From Porphyromonas endodontalis ATCC 35406 (GTDB taxonomy: Bacteria > Bacteroidota > Bacteroidia > Bacteroidales > Porphyromonadaceae), in assembly GCF_000174815.1 (NCBI RefSeq), contig NZ_ACNN01000026.1, forward strand, positions 186,001-250,000: a stretch of DNA of 64,000 nucleotides. The letters run 5' to 3'. Below are positions 27,933-34,802 of the stretch, piece by piece; position 1 is the stretch's first letter; every line of letters begins with the position of its first letter. Under the pieces are notes generated by a model. It was not told the origin of the DNA. It did no database searches and worked only from the letters and a program-made list of their open reading frames with translations. The translations under genes and the position numbers were made by a program.

Positions 27933-28996
27933 AACTGCCTCAGGTAGTCTGTCATGAGCGTATAGATGGAGGGTAGCTTGGTCATGATAGTAAGGTTTGC
28001 ATTCGGATAAGTAGCCGACGAAAAGTTATTGATAAGGTGCATCAGAGCCTCTCTTTGGTCATTTTTGTCAAGCCAAAGGATGTACTTCTCCAGATTGGTA
28101 CCCACTAATTCAATCTCTTCCTCCGGATAACCACGAGCCTCTAAACAGCGGAATAGGTTATCATTGACAAGAGCCAGTTGGGGTAATTTCATTGTCTTAA
28201 GCCTCTTTTTTACCTCTCCGAAGTGCAGTAGGAGGTCGGCTCCACTCACTACAGAAGTCTCACTAAGCGATTCCGCCAATCGGGCAGCGGCCTTTACCCC
28301 TACAATGCCGCTAATCAGTTTAAGAGTAAGATCATCTACCTCCTCCAGACCTTTCATGATATCGGAGACTCGCTCCCAAGCTCGGCGATCGGCACACTTA
28401 TCGATAGAATCAGCATTTATATTGAACGGAGCATCTAGGGCATCTTGATTGTTTTCAATAAAGTGAATAACCCGCTCATCTAGCTCTTGTTCCTCAGCCC
28501 AAAGCAACCACTCTGCAACGGTAGGACGGAAGAAATAAACATTGAATCGGGATACAAGTGCAGGGTCAAGCTCCGTAATTTGGTATTCGGCTCCGTCATT
28601 GACCGCAGAGATAACACGAGACCCCTCGGGCAACCGACGGCCAGCCAGCATTCGATTGAGTGCTAGATCCATCACCGATTGGAGCATCTCGGGGCGCGCT
28701 CTATTTAGCTCATCCAAGAAGAGAACGATAGGCTTATCTCCTTTGGGGAACCAATAGGGAGGCATGAACTCAGTACGCCCTGTTTCTGTATTTAGATGTG
28801 GCAAGCCTATCAAGTCTCCGGGGTCGCTCATTTGCCCCAAGAAGAGGGTGATCACCTCTATTCCCTTAGCTCGGAAAAACTCAGAAATAATACGAGATTT
28901 GCCAATGCCGTGGACGCCCACCAACATGATATTATGATGGGAGGGTGTTTTCTCTAAGATGCTTTGTAACTGCTTATTATTGATGGTGATAGCCAT
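27929..28996 (-). CDS. MoxR-type AAA+ ATPase
   Basis: A AAA+ ATPase of the MoxR/dynein-related class (355 residues from the chosen start). Walker A is GVHGIGKS (about 27-34) and Walker B is IVLFLDELNRA (about 90-100). Sensor 1 is followed by the arginine-finger region LDPALVSRFNVYFF. The ATG at 28996 is preferred over an upstream TTG at 29032, which overlaps the preceding gene. It overlaps the VWA gene by 4 bases and follows the unknown gene by 32 bases. The inferred role is ATP-driven remodelling of an unidentified complex together with the VWA protein. Confidence 0.88.
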   Translation of the reverse strand: MAITINNKQLQSILEKTPSHHNIMLVGVHGIGKSRIISEFFRAKGIEVITLFLGQMSDPGDLIGLPHLNTETGRTEFMPPYWFPKGDKPIVLFLDELNRARPEMLQSVMDLALNRMLAGRRLPEGSRVISAVNDGAEYQITELDPALVSRFNVYFFRPTVAEWLLWAEEQELDERVIHFIENNQDALDAPFNINADSIDKCADRRAWERVSDIMKGLEEVDDLTLKLISGIVGVKAAARLAESLSETSVVSGADLLLHFGEVKKRLKTMKLPQLALVNDNLFRCLEARGYPEEEIELVGTNLEKYILWLDKNDQREALMHLINNFSSATYPNANLTIMTKLPSIYTLMTDYLRQL

Positions 28997-29028
28997 ACCT
29001 ATATTGTATTGTTTTTTTGCCAATGTGG

Positions 29029-29874
29029 TCAATTAGTGGAAGTCCAGACCTGCTTATTCCCATAGGTTTTGAGGGAAGCCTCGGGATACTCTTGAGCTAC
29101 AAGAGACTGCATTGCCGAGAGTGACTTCTGCGCATTACAGCGGCTTAAGAAGCCCGGGAGCTGCTGCAATTGTGTCATATAAGAGGTGGGAGAGAGTACA
29201 AGGGTGAGCATCTTTTTGCGCCGCAAACGGAAGGAGAGAAGAGCTTGCCCGGCCGAGATCTGCAAATGGTAGGGATGCTCCGATGGAGCTAGCAAACTCT
29301 CCACCACCCTCTCGATACTGCCTAAGAATAGGGTACGGATCTTTTCTTCTCGAGCACACTCCACTACGAGAGAGTCTAGAGACTCTGAGAGATGCATCAA
29401 GGCTTCTCGCTCCTCAAATAAAAGGGTGAGTAGGGGCTCTATGCAGGGAATATTTTTGCTGCTTATACCATAGCCCGGCTTCTCTACCGCTCTATCGTAT
29501 TGAAGCCTTAAGTAAAAGGGATCGAGGCGCTTGGAGCGAGAGGCCCCTACCATACGGATATACTCGTTACGTGCCACTTTATTAAACAGCACGTAGAGGG
29601 AGATATTATGATAGGAGATGCGCAACCCACTACGGATAGGATACCAAAGGAAAGAGAAGCGGGTACCATCAGGCAACTCCTCCACGGCGAACCCCAACAG
29701 GAGACAACGATCTCTGAGTTGCTGGATGTAATCTGAGGATAAAGTGCGATAGGCAGCGGCTCCACAATGAAAGAGTTTTTGCTGAGTACTCGTCTCCAAA
29801 AAGGTAGTGGATAGCCAATCTTTTAGGGACAATTGGACCCGACTACACAAATCTAACTCTGTAACTTCATCCAT
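29029..29874 (-). CDS. unknown protein, first gene of MoxR-VWA operon
   Basis: A ~281-residue protein that I do not recognise. It has no signal peptide or membrane helix. It is rich in Leu, Arg and aromatic residues, with an early SFLWYPIRSGLRISYHN segment and a basic SFRLRRKKMLTLVLS region near the C-terminus. I chose the ATG at 29874 because a good -7 box (29965-29958) predicts transcription starting inside any longer open frame. The gene is 32 bases from the MoxR ATPase gene and co-directional, so it is a likely partner or substrate adaptor of that ATPase, but that is inference. Confidence 0.65.
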   Translation of the reverse strand: MDEVTELDLCSRVQLSLKDWLSTTFLETSTQQKLFHCGAAAYRTLSSDYIQQLRDRCLLLGFAVEELPDGTRFSFLWYPIRSGLRISYHNISLYVLFNKVARNEYIRMVGASRSKRLDPFYLRLQYDRAVEKPGYGISSKNIPCIEPLLTLLFEEREALMHLSESLDSLVVECAREEKIRTLFLGSIERVVESLLAPSEHPYHLQISAGQALLSFRLRRKKMLTLVLSPTSYMTQLQQLPGFLSRCNAQKSLSAMQSLVAQEYPEASLKTYGNKQVWTSTN

Positions 29875-29957
29875 TTTTATAACGTTTATCCATAAGGACT
29901 CCAGATAGAGAACAAAGGGTAGGCCCAGTTGTTCACCAAGGGAATTATTCCCCTTGA

Positions 29958-29965
29958 CAAAGTTA
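29958..29965 (-). promoter_or_regulatory. -7 box for MoxR-VWA operon
   Basis: Minus-strand TAACTTTG fits TAnnTTTG and predicts a start near 29951, about 77 bases before the chosen ATG. It excludes the longer start at 29973. The -33 element is weak. Confidence 0.5.
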
Positions 29966-30044
29966 CAAAGCAAGCTACAATAAGAGAAAGGATATGGGCA
30001 AATCTCTTTAGAAGAGAGAGAGGGAGGCCACCCATCAACTAGAG

Positions 30045-30092
30045 AAAAGAAAAAACACCCTAGGCCAAGAGAAGAACCTCTCTACCTAGGGT
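30045..30092 (-). terminator. intrinsic terminator after secreted-protein gene
   Basis: Reading minus, ACCCTAGG (30092-30085) pairs with CCTAGGGT (30064-30057); further pairing (GAGAGG/TTCTCTT) lies inside the loop. The stem is followed by GTTTTTTCTTTT, a good U tract. Confidence 0.75.
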
Positions 30093-30149
30093 ATAACATG
30101 GGAAATACACCTCGTCTCAGAAGTGTCTATGACTTATCTCTCTATGCCC

Positions 30150-31175
30150 CTACCTATACAATGTGGCTTTGCCATCAAGCACGACTACAAGAGGAAACGA
30201 TGTGGTAGAATAAGCGAGCTGAGTGGAGAAAGAGTCGGTAAAAGAGGTCTCGGGCAGGAGACGCACCCCATCAAGCGAATAAACGGAGAGGCGATGCGAC
30301 TTGCCATCCCTCAAATTCACACTCAGCACCCCCTCTTTCATATGTATGCTTGCCGGGGCACTCTGCACATTGTCTAAAGCGGTTGGTTCCGAAGAAATCA
30401 CTACCCTCCAAGTAAAATCAGCAGGCTGGTTGCTAAGCGCATGCTGCACCCCTTTCGCATCTGTATACCCTAGTAAATACTGAGGCTTAGATCCGGTCAT
30501 TCTTTTGTTTGTATAAAAGGGAGAATCTTCTAAGGTGCCAATCCCCTCTACCCATACAAGAGACATGTAAGCATTCGAAGGTGAGTAATGGATATTTGTA
30601 TAGGAAATATGAGGGTAATTATAGCCACCTCGAGTAGTATTTGAGTGGGATTGAGAAGGATACTCATAGCTAAAATAGTAGACTCTTCTATTCTCTCCTG
30701 CTATCAGTTTGGTCTCGATGGACTTTAGAGTAAACTCATCGTAAGAAGCCTCGAACCCGGGAGATTTTCCCATGCCTATGTATTTTTCTCCCGGCTTGAT
30801 GGCATAATCGAAGAGTACAAATTCCCTATCCGTACTTTTTTGATAGAGGTAAACTTTAGTTCCCTCCTCACGGGCATAGAAGTCTACGCGCTCTGTTCCT
30901 TTGGTCGTAACAACGTGGAAGTATTCTTTGCCATTAAAGGATTCTTTTCCTTGTACACCGTACTGATAGTTCTCCCCTTCATTTACCCAATGGTAATACC
31001 CAGGCTCCCACTCTCTTTTGATGTGCTTTACGGAAACGCTCCACTTTGCACCCTCTGCAAACATGGGAATAGGCGAAGACGGCTCCTCTTGAGAGGCTGT
31101 ACTCTGACCAAATAGCTCTAGAGGGAGCAACAGTGCCGTAAGTAGTAGTAATGAATGAAATAGCTGCTTCATCAT
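30150..31175 (-). CDS. secreted protein with possible type IX sorting domain
   Basis: A 341-residue exported protein with a signal peptide (LFHSLLLLTALLLPLELFGQ, cut near residue 23). Residues ~30-260 form an unrecognised beta-rich domain with many Tyr residues. The last ~70 residues read HRLSVYSLDGVRLLPE and end in SFPLVVVLDGKATLYR, matching the rough pattern of type A CTDs of the type IX secretion system ('VYDLDGRRV ... G.Y.V.V'), the export route of Porphyromonas virulence proteases. That assignment is by eye. It is monocistronic, with its own terminator and a -7 box at 31241-31234. Confidence 0.7.
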   Translation of the reverse strand: MMKQLFHSLLLLTALLLPLELFGQSTASQEEPSSPIPMFAEGAKWSVSVKHIKREWEPGYYHWVNEGENYQYGVQGKESFNGKEYFHVVTTKGTERVDFYAREEGTKVYLYQKSTDREFVLFDYAIKPGEKYIGMGKSPGFEASYDEFTLKSIETKLIAGENRRVYYFSYEYPSQSHSNTTRGGYNYPHISYTNIHYSPSNAYMSLVWVEGIGTLEDSPFYTNKRMTGSKPQYLLGYTDAKGVQHALSNQPADFTWRVVISSEPTALDNVQSAPASIHMKEGVLSVNLRDGKSHRLSVYSLDGVRLLPETSFTDSFSTQLAYSTTSFPLVVVLDGKATLYR

Positions 31176-31533
31176 AATTCCATTTAGTAATTAATCTATA
31201 TCTACACTCTATAATTCAATGTACAACAACATCCAAATATACCTCTCTCTAAAGGGGGGTAGAAATGTTTTTCGCCCTAAAGATATAAGTTTTTTTTGGA
31301 TAGCAACACCTATTTATACACTTATAACACATCTATCTTGTAGGGCGAGAAAGAAGTGCTCGATTTCACAAAGGAGAAAGGCAATATCAACGCCCCTAAT
31401 GAGGAGACTCTACCTCGAAAAGAATGAACCAATAGCCCTTATTTCCGAAAAGAGTAGGTGAAACATCCAATCGAAAAGCGTATTTTTGTCTGTGGATTTG
31501 AATGATCGCAGATTAAAGTAACACTTTATTCCT
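31176..31533. other. divergent intergenic region
   Basis: A 358-base gap between the secreted-protein gene (minus) and dapA (plus). It holds a minus-strand -7 box (TATATTTG, 31241-31234) and a plus-strand one (TATTTTTG, 31481-31488). The ~240 bases between them have no feature I can support; an 80-codon open frame there looks non-coding. Confidence 0.4.
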
Positions 31534-32445
31534 ATGGTATACTCCCCTTTCCCTCCCGCTCAATTTATGGGACTTGGTGTAGCCCTTGTCACTCCATTTC
31601 TCGTTGATGGACAAGTAGACTACCAATCTCTCGGGGCTATTGTTCGCAATATCGTAGCCTCAAAAGCAGATTTTATTGTAGTTTTTGGCACCACAGGAGA
31701 GTCCCCCGTTGTTACTCGCGAAGAGGTGGAAAAAGTACTCTCCGCCGTACGCAGAGAGGCTGGGCCCAACTACCCCATTGTCTTAGGGCTTGGGGATAAT
31801 TCTACCCAACGACTCATAGAACGACTCTCTCTTGCCAATAGCTATGATATACAGGGGATTCTGAGTGTTGTTCCCTACTACAACAAGCCATCTCAAGAGG
31901 GGATTTATCAGCATTTTGCCGCTGCAGCACAAACCAGCGACAAACCCATTATTCTATACAATATACGGGGTAGAACAGGCGTGGACATGGACCCCGATAC
32001 CGTGCTTCGGCTACGTAATAACTTCCCAGATAAGATTGTCGCCATCAAGGAAGCCTCGGGGATAGAAGAGCGTGTAACCAAACTAGCAAGCCTCTTAGAC
32101 CCCGCCTTTACAATCCTATCCGGAGATGACCATAGCACCCTCGAATTGATCCATCAAGGAGCCAATGGGGCTGTATCTGTAGTGGCCAATGCCTACCCGG
32201 CTTGGACAAAAGAACTTATCGATCTGGCAGGAAGTGAACGTGCTGTAGAGATCGATAATGCCTTTGCCGCTTGCTATCGACTTCTTTTCGATGAGGGGAA
32301 TCCGGCAGGGATCAAAGAGTGGCTCTACAAGATGCAACTTATCAATACCCCTACACTACGCCTCCCTCTGACTCGGGTCTCCGATAAGCTCTCCCAAAAG
32401 ATGGAGCAGTCTATCGACACGCTGATGAAGCTAGGAGCTCACTAA
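31534..32445 (+). CDS. dapA: 4-hydroxy-tetrahydrodipicolinate synthase
   Basis: DapA condenses pyruvate with aspartate semialdehyde, the first committed step of diaminopimelate and lysine synthesis, needed for peptidoglycan. At 303 residues it has the usual length of the TIM-barrel family. Key sites are visible: FGTTGESPV (pyruvate-binding loop), VVPYYNKPSQEGIY with the catalytic Tyr, ILYNIRGRTGVDM, and the Schiff-base Lys in IVAIKEASG. A -7 box sits at 31481. RecF and DUF721 follow closely (11 and 16 bases), so they may form a transcription unit, with no metabolic link. Confidence 0.97.
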   Translation: MVYSPFPPAQFMGLGVALVTPFLVDGQVDYQSLGAIVRNIVASKADFIVVFGTTGESPVVTREEVEKVLSAVRREAGPNYPIVLGLGDNSTQRLIERLSLANSYDIQGILSVVPYYNKPSQEGIYQHFAAAAQTSDKPIILYNIRGRTGVDMDPDTVLRLRNNFPDKIVAIKEASGIEERVTKLASLLDPAFTILSGDDHSTLELIHQGANGAVSVVANAYPAWTKELIDLAGSERAVEIDNAFAACYRLLFDEGNPAGIKEWLYKMQLINTPTLRLPLTRVSDKLSQKMEQSIDTLMKLGAH

Positions 32446-32456
32446 CCTACCATCCC

Positions 32457-33575
32457 ATGGTATTAGAGCATCTCGAGCTTGTCGCTTTTAAGAGCATTGC
32501 TACGGCCTCTTGCGACTTTGCACCCAAACTCAATTGCTTCTTTGGTGGCAATGGTATGGGCAAAACGAATCTACTCGATGCCATCCACTACCTATCGATG
32601 GCACGGAGCCACCTCAATACGGTAGACCGCCTGGCCATCCGCATTGGCTCCACAGAGGCTATCTTATCGGGAGACTACCGAGCAAATGAAGGAGAAGAGA
32701 CGGACAGAATAGCCTTGCGGCTCCGTATGGGGCAAGCCAAAGCTCTCAGCCGCAATGGTAGGCTTTACAAGCGACTTAGTGAGCATATAGGGCGCTATCC
32801 TTTGGTGATTATTTCGCCCCAAGACTATCGCCTGATCCGAGGAGGTAGTGACGAGCGCCGCAACTGGCTAGACCGACTTCTCTCCCAGCACGATGCACTC
32901 TACTTAGACCTCCTCATACGCTACGATAGAGCTCTACAACAACGCAATACCCTCCTCAAGAGTGACTTTCAAGACGAGATGTTGCTCTCCATTGTGGAGG
33001 AGCAAATGGCTCTTACAGGGGTAGAGATAGCCCAAAAGCGAGCAGAGTTTGTTCGGGACTTTACCCCTACATTCAATCAACTCTACCAAGAGATCTGCGG
33101 AGATAAGAGCGAATGTGTAACTCTAAACTACCTCACAGCAACGGCTCCGAATAGGGAACTTTTTACTCAAGACCTACGCCAGAGACGGAGAGAAGAGAGG
33201 GCTACCGGATATACAACTTATGGTATCCATAAAGACGACCTTGAGATGCTTTTGGGCGAGAATCTGATGCGAAAAATCGGCTCTGAGGGGCAGAATAAGA
33301 CCTTTCTTACGGCACTCAAATTCACCGAATACAATCTACTTGCCAACAAGCTACAATGCCGTCCCATTTTGCTTTTAGACGACCTCTTCGATAAACTTGA
33401 TGCAGAGCGCGTGGAGCGTATCATCGGCATTGTCTCCCGTCCCATCTTTGGACAAATATTCATTACAGACACAAACCGCAAGTATCTCGACGACATTATA
33501 GAGGCACAGCACGAGTCTTTTCATCTATATGCTGTAGACCACGGCAATATCGCCTTGCAAGCGACATCACACTAG
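32457..33575 (+). CDS. recF: RecF DNA repair and replication protein
   Basis: An SMC-like ABC ATPase that binds single-/double-strand DNA junctions and helps RecOR load RecA at gaps. The 372-residue protein has Walker A GGNGMGKTNLLDAIHYL (~35), the lid segment YPLVIISPQDYRLIRGG, the signature region EGQNKTFLTALKF, and Walker B ILLLDDLFDKLD. The length and motif order are typical. It follows dapA by 11 bases and precedes the DUF721 gene by 16 bases, an order known from other bacteria. Confidence 0.96.
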   Translation: MVLEHLELVAFKSIATASCDFAPKLNCFFGGNGMGKTNLLDAIHYLSMARSHLNTVDRLAIRIGSTEAILSGDYRANEGEETDRIALRLRMGQAKALSRNGRLYKRLSEHIGRYPLVIISPQDYRLIRGGSDERRNWLDRLLSQHDALYLDLLIRYDRALQQRNTLLKSDFQDEMLLSIVEEQMALTGVEIAQKRAEFVRDFTPTFNQLYQEICGDKSECVTLNYLTATAPNRELFTQDLRQRRREERATGYTTYGIHKDDLEMLLGENLMRKIGSEGQNKTFLTALKFTEYNLLANKLQCRPILLLDDLFDKLDAERVERIIGIVSRPIFGQIFITDTNRKYLDDIIEAQHESFHLYAVDHGNIALQATSH

Positions 33576-33591
33576 AATCCCTACTCAGAGT

Positions 33592-33882
33592 ATGAGACGC
33601 AGTGAACCCCAACGCCTGGGAGCTCTACTAAAGAACCTCATAGAAGAAGAGCCTGAGCTGGCACAAGGGCTCTACCGAGAACGGGCTATTGCTTTCTTCT
33701 GGGAGCGATTTGCCCCAATACGTCCTTTCGTCCGAGATATCTTCTTCCGCAACAACACGTTGCACATACAACTACGCTCCTCCGCTGCGGCACAAACAAT
33801 TTCTGATCAGAAAGAAAATATCATGCAACTCATCAATCAGGAGCTGCACTATCGCGTAATTGAAGAGATTAGGATATTCTAG
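33592..33882 (+). CDS. DUF721 family protein, DciA-like
   Basis: A 96-residue DUF721 protein. DUF721 is the KH-like domain of DciA, a replicative helicase loader or stimulator in bacteria lacking DnaC/DnaI. The visible pattern is an N-terminal Arg-rich helix (RLGALLKNLIEEEPELAQG), then a beta/alpha core with TLHIQLRSSAAAQTISDQKENIMQLINQEL and a C-terminal strand VIEEIRIF. It follows recF by 16 bases. A DciA role is inferred from the family and the neighbourhood. Confidence 0.82.
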   Translation: MRRSEPQRLGALLKNLIEEEPELAQGLYRERAIAFFWERFAPIRPFVRDIFFRNNTLHIQLRSSAAAQTISDQKENIMQLINQELHYRVIEEIRIF

Positions 33883-33920
33883 ACTTTAATCAAGTCCTCC
33901 CCTATCCCACAAACGAAAAA

Positions 33921-33954
33921 GAGGTACCCGTGATTGCTATCACAGAGGTACCTC
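33921..33954 (+). terminator. hairpin after dapA-recF-DUF721
   Basis: GAGGTACC (33921-33928) and GGTACCTC (33947-33954) form an 8-bp stem, with GTGAT/ATCAC pairing inside the loop. It is followed by a weak T tract (GTCTTCTATT). Confidence 0.55.
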
Positions 33955-34003
33955 GTCTTCTATTAAACGGTTGTTGAGGTTGGATTACACCTCAAAGATA
34001 AGA

Positions 34004-34044
34004 GAGAGGAGGGATACGAACACTTAGCTCCTATCCCTTCTCTC
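34004..34044. terminator. bidirectional terminator beside sod
   Basis: A 13-bp stem with one G-U pair: GAGAGGAGGGATA (34004-34016) with TATCCCTTCTCTC (34032-34044). The plus side is followed by CTTTTGTTT; the minus side, which the sod transcript would use, has a weaker T tract. Confidence 0.6.
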
Positions 34045-34058
34045 CTTTTGTTTATAAG

Positions 34059-34640
34059 TTACTTATTGTAACGCTCTTCCACTACATCCCATCTAACAAT
34101 TGACCAAAGATCTTTGATGTGGTCTGCTCTGCGGTTTTGGTAACCTAGATAGTAAGAGTGCTCCCATACGTCGAAGCCGAGCAATGGATTAAGCCCCTTA
34201 CGGATAGGATTACCGGCATTGGGTTCTTTTTCGATGGTCAAAACGCCATTTTCGTCAGAGGCAAGCCATACCCAGCCTGAGCCAAAGAGCCCTGTACAAG
34301 CCTCGAGAAAAGCTGCTTGGAAAGCCTCAAACGATCCCCATTCCTTTGCAATAGCATCTGCAAGAGCACCCTTAGGAGCACCACCTGCATTAGGACCAAA
34401 TTGTGTGAAGTAGAGATTATGATTGAGTACCTGTCCGGCCTGGTTAAATATTTTCCCCTCACTCTTACGTACAATATCCAAGAGGTCGGCATTTTCGAAT
34501 TCAGTGCCGGGGATAAGACTATTGAGTGTATTTACATAATTGAGGAGGTGCTTGCCATGGTGAAACTCTACAGTTTCTTTGCTAATAACAGGAGCAAGCG
34601 CATCGGCCGCATAGGGGAGGGTAATAAGTTCGTGAGTCAT
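34059..34640 (-). CDS. sodB: Fe/Mn superoxide dismutase (Porphyromonas cambialistic type)
   Basis: Converts superoxide to hydrogen peroxide and oxygen. The 193-residue cytosolic enzyme has all metal ligands: His in EFHHGKH, His in LNHNLYFTQF, and Asp/His in FDVWEHSYY. The N-terminus (MTHELITLPYAADALAPVIS) and the block EKEPNAGNPIRKGLNPLLGF are very like the P. gingivalis SOD, which works with iron or manganese. This is one of the best taxonomic clues in the window. It has no operon partner, with hairpins on both sides. Confidence 0.97.
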   Translation of the reverse strand: MTHELITLPYAADALAPVISKETVEFHHGKHLLNYVNTLNSLIPGTEFENADLLDIVRKSEGKIFNQAGQVLNHNLYFTQFGPNAGGAPKGALADAIAKEWGSFEAFQAAFLEACTGLFGSGWVWLASDENGVLTIEKEPNAGNPIRKGLNPLLGFDVWEHSYYLGYQNRRADHIKDLWSIVRWDVVEERYNK

Positions 34641-34730
34641 ACTCTTCTAACTTTCTATTGTCTAATTATTTCTTATTCGTTACTATTGACATAACACCAA
34701 CAGGCTCTCTGTGGTTCATCTTACCTCTCT

Positions 34731-34773
34731 AAAAAACAAAGCAGCTAGCTCTGTAAACACAAAGCTAACTGCT
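34731..34773 (-). terminator. intrinsic terminator after zinc metalloprotease gene
   Basis: Reading minus, AGCAGTTAGCT and AGCTAGCTGCT form an 11-bp stem with one mismatch, followed by TTTGTTTTTT. It lies 30 bases after the metalloprotease stop. Confidence 0.7.
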
Positions 34774-34802
34774 CTCGTTAGGATGAAAGTAGACTAACTA
34801 CC

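Noticed and set aside
29875-29973. 33-residue N-terminal extension of the first gene in the MoxR operon
   Set aside because: A good -7 box inside it (29958-29965) puts the transcript start downstream of that ATG.
31219-31461. 80-codon plus-strand open frame upstream of dapA
   Set aside because: It begins in the divergent promoter region, lacks domain features and looks like random sequence.
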